From an uncultured Bacilli bacterium (GTDB lineage: Bacteria; Bacillota_I; Bacilli_A; RFN20; CAG-826), in assembly GCA_944351395.1 (NCBI GenBank), contig CALVPP010000005.1, forward strand, positions 1-45,647: DNA of 45,647 nt. Reading direction: 5' to 3'. A model generated the notes under the pieces. It did not search any database. It worked only from the letters and a program-made list of their open reading frames with translations, and was not told where the DNA came from. A program made the translations under genes and the position numbers. Below, in pieces: positions 24,581-33,376 of the stretch (position 1 is its first letter; each line of letters opens with the position of its first letter).

Positions 24581-27477
24581 GATGCCACCTCTTCTTTCTT
24601 TAATTTTACATCATTTTTCTTTCGTCTTTTAATATATTTTCTAAGCTCTTCTACACCCACGACGATAAATGGGAAAGTGAGCATTATTAACCAAATACGA
24701 TAATCGAGAATCATGTTCGTCTCTAAGACGGTAGTGTTTAAGAAAGGGACGAATATGACGACCATGAGTAAAACTAATTCAAAGATTATACCAGTGATGA
24801 TAGACCTATTGGATAATAATCCAATTGAGAATGTCGATTCTTCATCAGTTCGACAATTGAAAACCATACCAACTTGACAAAGTACAATGCTCGCTAAGAC
24901 GACACTTGTCGCGCTCATCCATTCTTGTGTTGGTTGCGCTGCAAAAGAAGTAAAACTTCCAGTTTGGAAATAGGTATACATAAAGAAAGCAAAGACGGCT
25001 AGAACACTCGTCATCATGCCGTAAAAGAATGCTTTACCATAAAGTTTTTTGGTAATTAAGTGGTCGCTCTTTTTGCGAGGCTTAGTGTCCATAATTCCAG
25101 GCAATGGTTTTTCTGAACCTAACCCAAGAGCAGGTAACATATCCGTGCCTAAATCGATAATTAAAACTTCTAAAATAGTGAGCATCATCGGCACTTGCCC
25201 TAAACTCATAAGAGGGATTAAAACAGGAATTGCTTCTGGGATATTTGAATTGAAAATGTAAGTTATAAATTTTTTGATATTAGCGAATATCGCTCTTCCT
25301 TCTTCAATCGCGGTCACAATAGAAGAGAAATTATCATCAGTAAGAATCATATCAGCAGCATCTTTTGCAACATCAGTACCAGCGATACCCATAGCTATAC
25401 CAATATCAGCTTTTTTAAGAGCAGGAGCGTCATTAACACCATCACCTGTCACTGCGACGACTTCACCTAATTCTTGTAAACAAGAAACAATGCGATATTT
25501 TTGTTCTGGTGCCATACGAGCAAAAATGATTTCGCCTTTTAATAACTCTTTCAATTGTTCATCATCCATAGCGTTCAATTCACTGCCGCTCACGACATGT
25601 GGATCTTCGCCACGCACGATGCCAATATTGCGTGCGATAGCTAATGCTGTCAAAGAATAATCACCTGTAATCATGATAATCTTAATACCAGCACGATGAC
25701 ACTTTTCAATAGCTTTTTCAATACCTTCACGCGGAGGATCTTGCATCGCTTCTAATCCGATGAATACCATATTGTTTTCGATGAGTTCTGGTGTATATTC
25801 AGAAATAGCAATAGGTAATTTATCAGTTCTTCTGATAAGTCTAAAAGCCATACCTAAAACGCGTAGCCCGTTTCGAGCGTATTTATCATTCGCTGCCATC
25901 GCTTTTTTCACGTCATCTCCGTTAATTTCTCTAATTTTCCCATTTTCTAAAATATGAGAACATTTTTCAATGAGTTCTTTGGGTGAACCTTTCGTATAAG
26001 CAACTCGCTGAGCGCCATCAACTTCTCTATCTAATTGATGAATGGTAGTCATCATCTTCCTAACAGAATCGAAAGGCAAAGCTCTGATACGCGGATGAAT
26101 TCTTGCAATATTAGGCCCACTTACCAAACCTTTTTCAGCGACTACTCCTAAACACGCTTCAGTTGGATCACCTAAAACGATGAAACGATTTTCTTCTTTC
26201 TTATGCACAATTTTAGCATCACTACATAAAGCACCACATGTCAATAAAGCTTTTAAGTCTTTATCTTTCAAAGCAGTCATTTGTTCGTTTTTAGCGTTGA
26301 GTATTTGTCCTTTTAACGAATATCCACTTCCAGTAACTGTTAGTTCGCCTGTATGTAAATATAAATATTTAACGGTCATTTCATTTTTTGTTAAGGTACC
26401 AGTTTTATCAGAACAAATAACTGTTGTTGATCCCAATGTTTCAGCTTTAGAAAGGGATTTCACTAACGCTCCTTCCTTAGCGAGTCTTTGCACAGCTTTT
26501 GCTAAAGATAAAGAAACAGTAGGTAATAATCCTTCTGGTATAAAAGCGACAATCATGCCCAACGCTACAACAAATTGTTGTAGATACATACTTGGCTTAT
26601 CAAATCCTTCTTGCACACCATAGGTAATGATTGCAAAGACAAAGACTATCATACCAATCGAAAGAGCGATTAAAGCGATGGTTTTAGTCATCTTTTCTAC
26701 TTCTTCTTCAAGAGGGGCTTTATTTTCACCAATCTCCTGAGTAAGAGAGGCAATCTTACCAAATTCGGTGTCCATGCCAGTAGCGATGACGACGCATCTT
26801 GCTGTACCAGTCGAAACGGATGTGCCAGCAAAGACGATATTTTTCGCACGAATAGAAGTTTCGGGCATATCTTTATGAGGTTCGCTCATCTTACGAGACG
26901 GGGTAGCTTCGCCATCTAACGCAGATTGATTACAAGTTAAATCGTTGCAGTTTAAGATTCTCGCATCTGCACTTATACGATCACCTTCTGATAAAATGAT
27001 GACGTCTCCAACAACTAAATCCTTTGCTTCGATTTGTTGTTCTTGTCCATTTCTTATGACACGTGCATAACTCGGAAGCATTTTTGATAATGCGTCGGTC
27101 GATTTCATCGCTTTCGATTGTTGAATAAAAGAAAAAACACCATTGATGATGTTAACAAGAAAAATAGCAATGGCAAGATATAGCATGCCGGGGTCTTTTA
27201 AAGGTCCAATTGAAGACTCAGTTTCTTCGGCAATGAAACAGGCAATAATAGAAATAATCCCAGCTACCCAAAGTAAAATGGCAAGCATTGAAGTAAAATT
27301 TTTGAAGAAAACTTTAAAAATATTTTCTTTTTTCTTCTTCGCTATAACATTAGGACCATTAGTGTCTAGTCTTTTTTTTGCTTCTTCATCACTTAAACCG
27401 TGTGCAGAAGTTTGAAATTCATCGTATATTTGTCTAGTGGTCGCTTTATATATTTTATTGAGCCGATCTTGTTCCAT
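24577..27477 (-). CDS. P-type II cation ATPase with Na,K-ATPase-like site motifs
   Basis: 966 residues with about ten membrane helices. The phosphorylated Asp is D357 in CSDKTGTLT, and the actuator TGD-type loop, TGDxxxTA and VTGDGVNDAPALKKADIGIAMG motifs are all present. The membrane motifs resemble the P2C (Na,K/H,K) group more than Ca-ATPases: PEGLL in M4, SNIPEAIP in M5 and IDLGTDMLPA in M6. In animal Na,K-ATPase those positions carry the Glu, Asn and two Asp cation ligands. It is therefore most likely a Na+ and/or K+ pump, though a general cation/Ca2+ ATPase remains possible. AGGA precedes the ATG. It leads a unit with the two RCK genes, which fits a role in ion homeostasis. Confidence 0.9.
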   Translation of the reverse strand: MEQDRLNKIYKATTRQIYDEFQTSAHGLSDEEAKKRLDTNGPNVIAKKKKENIFKVFFKNFTSMLAILLWVAGIISIIACFIAEETESSIGPLKDPGMLYLAIAIFLVNIINGVFSFIQQSKAMKSTDALSKMLPSYARVIRNGQEQQIEAKDLVVGDVIILSEGDRISADARILNCNDLTCNQSALDGEATPSRKMSEPHKDMPETSIRAKNIVFAGTSVSTGTARCVVIATGMDTEFGKIASLTQEIGENKAPLEEEVEKMTKTIALIALSIGMIVFVFAIITYGVQEGFDKPSMYLQQFVVALGMIVAFIPEGLLPTVSLSLAKAVQRLAKEGALVKSLSKAETLGSTTVICSDKTGTLTKNEMTVKYLYLHTGELTVTGSGYSLKGQILNAKNEQMTALKDKDLKALLTCGALCSDAKIVHKKEENRFIVLGDPTEACLGVVAEKGLVSGPNIARIHPRIRALPFDSVRKMMTTIHQLDREVDGAQRVAYTKGSPKELIEKCSHILENGKIREINGDDVKKAMAANDKYARNGLRVLGMAFRLIRRTDKLPIAISEYTPELIENNMVFIGLEAMQDPPREGIEKAIEKCHRAGIKIIMITGDYSLTALAIARNIGIVRGEDPHVVSGSELNAMDDEQLKELLKGEIIFARMAPEQKYRIVSCLQELGEVVAVTGDGVNDAPALKKADIGIAMGIAGTDVAKDAADMILTDDNFSSIVTAIEEGRAIFANIKKFITYIFNSNIPEAIPVLIPLMSLGQVPMMLTILEVLIIDLGTDMLPALGLGSEKPLPGIMDTKPRKKSDHLITKKLYGKAFFYGMMTSVLAVFAFFMYTYFQTGSFTSFAAQPTQEWMSATSVVLASIVLCQVGMVFNCRTDEESTFSIGLLSNRSIITGIIFELVLLMVVIFVPFLNTTVLETNMILDYRIWLIMLTFPFIVVGVEELRKYIKRRKKNDVKLKKEEVAS

Positions 27478-27559
27478 ATCCTTTTCCTAATTCAAAATAC
27501 ATGCAATATGATATCAAAATTGTCGCAAAAATAAACAAATTTTAAAATAATTTAAAAAG

Positions 27560-29254
27560 TTATCGAACACTTATGAAAAATCCATCTGGCAACAGACTTC
27601 CATTTTCATAGTTATTAGATAAAACGACTTCACCAATATTCGTGTATGTTTTTTGCTTAGAAGAAAGATTCACAAAAAGTGTCACACAATTTTTATCATC
27701 ATAACGAACTAATTTAAATACTTCACCATCAACTTCATAACTAACATTCATTAGATAAAGATTGTTAAGATAATGAACGCTGATGAGTCTTTTAATCGTC
27801 TCGTTTATTTTGACATTCCATTTAGTTTTATCCCACTCAAAACATCGTCTATCATCTGGATCATTTTCCCCTAACATACCAATTTCATCACCATAATAAA
27901 GACATGGGACACCAATCTGCATATATAGCAAGGCATAGCCAATTAAAAAGCGATCAATCTTACCGTCACATTCACTAAGAAACCGTGGTACGTCGTGACT
28001 AGATAAAAGATTTAATAAATTATAATTGACTGGGGTTTTGTAGCGAAAATAGTTCATAACTAGACGATTTTTAAAAGTGTTAACATCGATTTTTTGATAT
28101 GCGACAAAATCGAGGACATCGCGTGTAAAAGCATAATTCATAATGCTATCAAACTTAAATCCGTCATTTAAATATGCATGTGCGTCATGCCAATTTTCAC
28201 CTAATAAAATGATGTCTTTATTCACTTCTTCTAGCGCTAACCTAAACTTAATCCAAAAAGCATGTGGTATCTCATCACTCACGTCTAATCTATAACCATC
28301 TATATTAAAATTTTTAACGTAATGAACGCCTGCTTCTATAAGATAATTTTGAACTTCGATATTGTTCAAATTTAATCTAGGCAAAAATTTAGCAAGACCA
28401 AAAGTTTCGTAATTATCGTCTCTTAATTCGTCACCATCTATGTAAAACCAATCGAAGTAGCGAGATTTTCGACCGTTTTTCTTGACATCTTGAAAGGCAA
28501 AAAATGACGTTGAAACATGATTGTAAACACCATCAAGTAAAATAATCATGTTTCTTTTATGAGCATGTTCGACTAGATTTTTCAAATCTGTTTCGTCCCC
28601 AAAATCTTTCGCTACCTTAAAATAATCGATCGTATCATATTTGTGATTTGTATTTGCTTCTGAAATAGGTGTTAGATATAAGGCATTAACGCCTAAGGAA
28701 GAAATATAATCTAATTTTTCATCTATCCCCCTAAGAGTGCCGCCTGCCAAAGAATTAACACTAACTTTATCACCCCATTTAATATTAATACGTGGATTGT
28801 CATTCGTCTCGTCTTTATTAAATCTATCGACGAAAATTTGATAAAAATTTCGGTTAGCTAAAACAGGATGAATATTAACCAAATCAACCTTGTTGATAAA
28901 TGATACTTGAAAAAAATCAAACTGCGCATGTGCAATATCATAAGAATTATGAATTCCACTTTCACTAAAATAATATTTATTGCCATCTAAAAGAGTGATG
29001 AGAAAAACATACGCTAGTCTTTTATCTTTAACTTTTAGTTTAACTACATAAAAATCATGGACACCATCATCCATGACTTTTTTCATTTCTAAATAATGAA
29101 CTCCTTTTGCAAATTTATATTTTTCGTTGTAGACGAGTTCTACTTTCAAAATATCATCATCTTTTTTTGTGAGTAATCTTATTTCCACTTCATTCATCGA
29201 GAGAGGAAAAGAGTTGAGTGAATCTGATTGATGAATTAGACTTGAAACTTCCAT
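27560..29254 (-). CDS. GH13 α-glucan hydrolase (neopullulanase/cyclomaltodextrinase-like), copy B
   Basis: About 564 residues with no signal peptide, so cytoplasmic. An N-terminal β domain (about 1-125) is followed by the GH13 barrel. The catalytic nucleophile is D324 (GYRLDVSDE), the acid/base E353 (LLGENWHD) and the third acid D421 (LSSHDVPRF). LLDGVYNHVS is region I. It should hydrolyse imported maltodextrins or cyclodextrins. The start at 29254 (MEVSS) is chosen because it aligns with the paralogue's MDVAA start and lies 7 bases after a -10 box; an ATG three codons earlier is less likely. The paralogue at 34851-36572 lies at the other side of the transport genes. Confidence 0.93.
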   Translation of the reverse strand: MEVSSLIHQSDSLNSFPLSMNEVEIRLLTKKDDDILKVELVYNEKYKFAKGVHYLEMKKVMDDGVHDFYVVKLKVKDKRLAYVFLITLLDGNKYYFSESGIHNSYDIAHAQFDFFQVSFINKVDLVNIHPVLANRNFYQIFVDRFNKDETNDNPRINIKWGDKVSVNSLAGGTLRGIDEKLDYISSLGVNALYLTPISEANTNHKYDTIDYFKVAKDFGDETDLKNLVEHAHKRNMIILLDGVYNHVSTSFFAFQDVKKNGRKSRYFDWFYIDGDELRDDNYETFGLAKFLPRLNLNNIEVQNYLIEAGVHYVKNFNIDGYRLDVSDEIPHAFWIKFRLALEEVNKDIILLGENWHDAHAYLNDGFKFDSIMNYAFTRDVLDFVAYQKIDVNTFKNRLVMNYFRYKTPVNYNLLNLLSSHDVPRFLSECDGKIDRFLIGYALLYMQIGVPCLYYGDEIGMLGENDPDDRRCFEWDKTKWNVKINETIKRLISVHYLNNLYLMNVSYEVDGEVFKLVRYDDKNCVTLFVNLSSKQKTYTNIGEVVLSNNYENGSLLPDGFFISVR

Positions 29255-29261
29255 ACCATTC

Positions 29262-29267
29262 ATTTTA
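29262..29267 (-). promoter_or_regulatory. -10 box for GH13 copy B, leaderless type
   Basis: TAAAAT on the minus strand ends 7 bases before the ATG at 29254. No Shine-Dalgarno site and no clear -35. The 157-base gap upstream is AT-rich and holds an AGTGCTTATTT stretch (about 29289-29299) also found upstream of the lipoprotein gene near 38934. Confidence 0.4.
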
Positions 29268-29411
29268 TATGTTTTTGAAAAATTTAATAGTGCTTATTTA
29301 TGCCTAAATTACCTAAATTTAAACCAACTCATTTTTTCTAACTAATTTATATGAATCTCTTAATCAGAAAATTCATTTTATTATCATGGAATGGGTTATA
29401 AAAGAAATAAA

Positions 29412-31145
29412 TTATTTAGTTTTGTTCTTAACAGTTTTTGTATAAAGAAGCATACCATTAAAGAAGTCATCGTCACGCTCGATTCTTAACGACATTTTTT
29501 CTTTCTTTTGATTGATAACGCATAAAAGCATTTTTGAGTTTAAATCATAGATTTTTTCAATGAGCAAAAATTTATGTGCTTTAACGAAGGCTTTATCTTG
29601 ATGAAGAATGTAGTATTCTTTACCAATTCTCTTAGTTTCAACATCTATTATCGGTTTAATGATATCATCATTTACCATTAAAATATTTCCTTCATCATCG
29701 CTTACTCCCAAGCTTGACATTGGAGCGTACAATTTAATGTTTTGACCAATTTTTAAATGCTCGTCTTTAGAGGTGATAAAAGTTATTCTTGATTTATCTT
29801 CTTTCCTTTCAGCAAAGTATACATTCGCATCTGATCTAACGTCTTTTGCTTTAATGATGGTTTCAACCTCAAAATCGTCATCATTTTTTCTTGATAACGT
29901 AAATGAAGTAGATGGTATCCTAATTAATCCTTGATTTATCTCGTTGATTTCACTTACACATTTATCTTTAAAATGACTAATTTTGTGCTCTTTTTCCACT
30001 ATTAAATCTTCACCGCATAATTGCAACGAGACTGGAATATAGTTAAATTCATTAATCTTTAAAATAGATTCTTCCTTATCATTAAATAAATGAATCTTGT
30101 CTTTGTTGACTTTGAGATATAAAGGTCCTTTAAGATCATCACCCATATCCATTTTGAGTGAGACGATAGTGTTCTCTTCTCTTCCAGGCAAATCTAAATA
30201 AAGTAAAGTTTCGTTACCAAGTTTTTCCACTAAGTCAATTTGTGATACTTTGAAATCATAGTCCTCACTAGTGGCGATATCAAAATCACTAGGTCTAATG
30301 CCTAAAATTAATTCCTCTCCATCATAACCAGGAATCATCTTATTTTTTATTTTCTCGCTGACAACAAGATAAGTCCTTTCATCTAAATATAATTTATCTT
30401 CTACTAACTTAACTTTAAAAATGTTCATCTGTGGTGAACCTAAAAATGTCGCTACGAATGTATTTACTGGATGTTCATATAAATTCACTGGGGTATCAAT
30501 TTGTTGCGCGTATCCATCACGCATGACGACGATACGATCACCCATCGTCATCGCTTCTGTTTGATCGTGCGTGACGTAAATAAAGGTGCCTTGAACTTGT
30601 TTGTGTAATTTTGATATTTCACTTCGCATTTGCACGCGGAGCTTTGCATCTAAGTTAGAAAGCGGTTCATCGAATAAAAACGCTTTAGGATTACGAATTA
30701 AGCATCTTCCAAGAGCGACACGTTGTCTTTGACCACCAGATAATTCGCGCGGCTTTCTCTCTAAAAGTTCTTTGATATTTAATAATTTAGCAACGTTGTT
30801 TACTTTTTCTTTGATTACTTCTTTTTTCTCGTGATGGCATTTCAAAGAATATCCTAAGTTGTCAAAGACACTCATATGTGGGTAAAGAGCGTAGTTTTGG
30901 AAGACCATAGCGATATCTCGATCACGTGGTTCAACGTTGTTGATTAATGTATCACCGATATAAATTTTACCCGAGGTAATATCTTCTAAGCCAGCAATCA
31001 TACGCAATGTCGTCGATTTGCCACAGCCCGAAGGTCCGACAAAAATGATAAACTCACCATCTTTGATATTGAGATTAAAATCTGTAACTGCTCTAACATT
31101 GCCTTTATAAACTTTAGAAACATCGATTAATTTAACATTTGCCAT
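29412..31145 (-). CDS. Maltodextrin ABC importer ATPase, MsmX/MalK type, with long C-terminal extension
   Basis: 577 residues against about 370 for typical MsmX/MalK. The N-terminal nucleotide-binding domain has Walker A GPSGCGKST, signature LSGGQRQRVALGR, Walker B FLFDEP and an H-loop (THDQTEA). A MalK-like regulatory β domain follows to about residue 350. The extra ~210 residues are charged and β-rich, with no motif I recognise. The ATPase powers uptake through the MalF/MalG pair encoded just upstream. It begins 6 bases after the malG stop with AAAGGA overlapping that end. It is last in the operon; no clear terminator hairpin follows. Confidence 0.94.
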   Translation of the reverse strand: MANVKLIDVSKVYKGNVRAVTDFNLNIKDGEFIIFVGPSGCGKSTTLRMIAGLEDITSGKIYIGDTLINNVEPRDRDIAMVFQNYALYPHMSVFDNLGYSLKCHHEKKEVIKEKVNNVAKLLNIKELLERKPRELSGGQRQRVALGRCLIRNPKAFLFDEPLSNLDAKLRVQMRSEISKLHKQVQGTFIYVTHDQTEAMTMGDRIVVMRDGYAQQIDTPVNLYEHPVNTFVATFLGSPQMNIFKVKLVEDKLYLDERTYLVVSEKIKNKMIPGYDGEELILGIRPSDFDIATSEDYDFKVSQIDLVEKLGNETLLYLDLPGREENTIVSLKMDMGDDLKGPLYLKVNKDKIHLFNDKEESILKINEFNYIPVSLQLCGEDLIVEKEHKISHFKDKCVSEINEINQGLIRIPSTSFTLSRKNDDDFEVETIIKAKDVRSDANVYFAERKEDKSRITFITSKDEHLKIGQNIKLYAPMSSLGVSDDEGNILMVNDDIIKPIIDVETKRIGKEYYILHQDKAFVKAHKFLLIEKIYDLNSKMLLCVINQKKEKMSLRIERDDDFFNGMLLYTKTVKNKTK

Positions 31146-31151
31146 AACTTA

Positions 31152-32012
31152 TCATCCTTTCACAGCACCACTTGTCATGCCGTTAACCATGTATTTAACT
31201 AGGAAGAAATATAACACTACTATAGGAATTGCAATAAAAACACTACCAGCTGCAAAACGTGCAAATTCGTTTTGCCCCAATTGCATGAGGCCAACCGCTA
31301 CTGTCCAGTTATCTTTTTCTATGAGCAAAAGTTTAGGTAAGATAAAATCGCTCCATGGCCAAGCAAAGCTTGTGAGTGCTGTATAAACGATGATAGGTTT
31401 CGCTAATGGGAGAGTAATCGTCGTAAATATTCTCGCATTGGTCGCACCATCAATTTTAGCAGCTTCATATATGGATTGAGGTATTGTATCAAAGAAACCT
31501 TTTTGCACTAGATATCCTAGCGGTGCGGTACAAGAATAGATGAGAACTAACCCCCAGATGTTGTTCACAAAATTGAATTGAGTCATGAGAATGTAGATGA
31601 CGGTCATCCCCATGAAACTAGGAAACATTGATAAAACCAAAGCGCTTTTCATCAAACCACGTCGTGATTTAAATTGGAAATAAGAGATGACGTAGGCTGT
31701 GCCTATGATCAACATAGTTGAAAAAATGCAATTGAACACAGCGATTACGAGAGTATTAAGTAACCATTTTGGATAGTTATAATTTGAAGTATCTGTAAAA
31801 AGTTTTATAAAAGCATCAAAAGAATATGATTCAGGAAAGAAACCAGGTACATCGTAAAGTGATCCTGTCGATGAAAAACTAGATAATATTAACCAGAGGC
31901 AAGGAAACAAAAATATAGCACAGACGACAAGAAGAATGCAATAAATGCCGACAGCACCTAACACTCTTTTTACTTTTCTATTCATTCCTTTATGAACTAA
32001 AACGTCGTTCAT
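31152..32012 (-). CDS. malG: Maltodextrin ABC importer permease MalG
   Basis: 286 residues with six membrane helices. The EAA loop is EAAKIDGATNARIFTTITLPLAKP, contacting the ATPase. The C-terminus (YMVNGMTSGAVKG) is typical of MalG/MdxG. AGGAGG precedes the ATG, and the start overlaps the malF stop by 4 bases. It forms the translocation pore with MalF. Confidence 0.95.
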   Translation of the reverse strand: MNDVLVHKGMNRKVKRVLGAVGIYCILLVVCAIFLFPCLWLILSSFSSTGSLYDVPGFFPESYSFDAFIKLFTDTSNYNYPKWLLNTLVIAVFNCIFSTMLIIGTAYVISYFQFKSRRGLMKSALVLSMFPSFMGMTVIYILMTQFNFVNNIWGLVLIYSCTAPLGYLVQKGFFDTIPQSIYEAAKIDGATNARIFTTITLPLAKPIIVYTALTSFAWPWSDFILPKLLLIEKDNWTVAVGLMQLGQNEFARFAAGSVFIAIPIVVLYFFLVKYMVNGMTSGAVKG

Positions 32013-33361
32013 CTGAATGTATCCTCCTTTTTATATGCAGGTGATTTAACGTAAATGATTAAAGAAATGCTCGAAGTGATGATGAAAATGATTAAAGATA
32101 TTGCGGCACCGATAGAATAATACTGTTTATCTATTGATAATCTATAGAGCCAGTTTATCAATAAATCGGTATCGTTTGAAACAAAATATCCATCAGAAGT
32201 GATCGTACTACGCAAGAAATAAAATACACCAAAATTGTTAAAATTTCCGATGAACGATGTAATTAATGTCGGGGTCGTTGCAAAGACGACAAAAGGTAAG
32301 GTGATATCTTTGAATTGTCTCATTGAACTCGCGCCATCAATTTTGGCTGCTTCGTATAAATCGTTATTTATGTTACTCAATATTCCAGTAGCGAGTAGCA
32401 TGACGCTAGGCACAGTAAGCCAAGCATTGATGAGCAAGCCAATACCCCTTGCCCACCACGTACCATCTTTGGTGAGGAACGGTATGGGGTCACCGCCGTT
32501 AGAAGTGATCATATTGTTGATAGGTCCGCCTTGAGCAAACATAAATTTAAAGGCTGTCAAAGTTATAAAACCTGGTATAGCATAGGCTAAGATTGGAAAT
32601 AAACGCCAAAAGAATTTGCCTTTTACAATCTTTTTATTGAGCAGAATAGCGAGCAACAAACCAAGAACGTAGTTCAATAATGTGGTTGCAATTGCCCATA
32701 AAATATTCCATCCTAAAATCTTAAAAAATGTCGGACCAATGTCACCCATTGAAAAGATTCTCACAAAATTTTCCATTCCAACCCAATCAACTAAAACTGG
32801 TGGAATAATTGGATCGCCATAATTAGTAAAAGCGATAAGAATCATGAAGACGATTGGTAAAACTGAAAATACTATCGTGCCTAGAAGAGGAAGAAACAAC
32901 ACGGTTTTATAAAATTTCTTGTCGAGCAAATCTTTTAAATCTTCGCGGAAATTTTTAGGTTTTTCACCTTTCAAAACTAGTTTAGATGTGCGACTCACGT
33001 CACGTATGTTTGAAATGTAAAGTGTTATAAAGAGAATAAGCAATATCAAACTCATTAGACCTAGGAGCATAAAGATGACACTATTATCGCCGTCTTTACC
33101 AGTCCATGGATCGCCTTGTACTGTTCCTAAAGTAAATAGGCCAATGAGCCATTGAAAACCATATATAGCGAAGAATAAAATACCTAATATTTCTACTCCG
33201 AGATACATGATTCCTCTACCCACTTGTCGATACATAAATTGTCCGAGGCCCATGAGTCCCATACTAGCCTTTACATTGACGTTAGCGACCTTGAAAAAAT
33301 TTATAAAATTTGTCCAAGAGTCGCTAATCTTTGTTCCTAATCTTCTAAAAGCACGTTTCAT
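32009..33361 (-). CDS. malF: Maltodextrin ABC importer permease MalF
   Basis: About 450 residues. The C-terminal ~280 residues are a binding-protein-dependent permease domain with the EAA loop EAAKIDGASSMRQFKDITLPFV. The N-terminal ~170 residues add a soluble start and two to three extra helices (around 50-80 and 90-120), as in MalF/MdxF proteins with an extended N-terminus. The start is set at the ATG at 33361 because GAGG lies 6 bases upstream; an ATG four codons earlier (33373) almost abuts the malE stop and has no such site. Confidence 0.94.
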   Translation of the reverse strand: MKRAFRRLGTKISDSWTNFINFFKVANVNVKASMGLMGLGQFMYRQVGRGIMYLGVEILGILFFAIYGFQWLIGLFTLGTVQGDPWTGKDGDNSVIFMLLGLMSLILLILFITLYISNIRDVSRTSKLVLKGEKPKNFREDLKDLLDKKFYKTVLFLPLLGTIVFSVLPIVFMILIAFTNYGDPIIPPVLVDWVGMENFVRIFSMGDIGPTFFKILGWNILWAIATTLLNYVLGLLLAILLNKKIVKGKFFWRLFPILAYAIPGFITLTAFKFMFAQGGPINNMITSNGGDPIPFLTKDGTWWARGIGLLINAWLTVPSVMLLATGILSNINNDLYEAAKIDGASSMRQFKDITLPFVVFATTPTLITSFIGNFNNFGVFYFLRSTITSDGYFVSNDTDLLINWLYRLSIDKQYYSIGAAISLIIFIITSSISLIIYVKSPAYKKEDTFR

Positions 33362-33376
33362 AGATGGCCTCATTCA

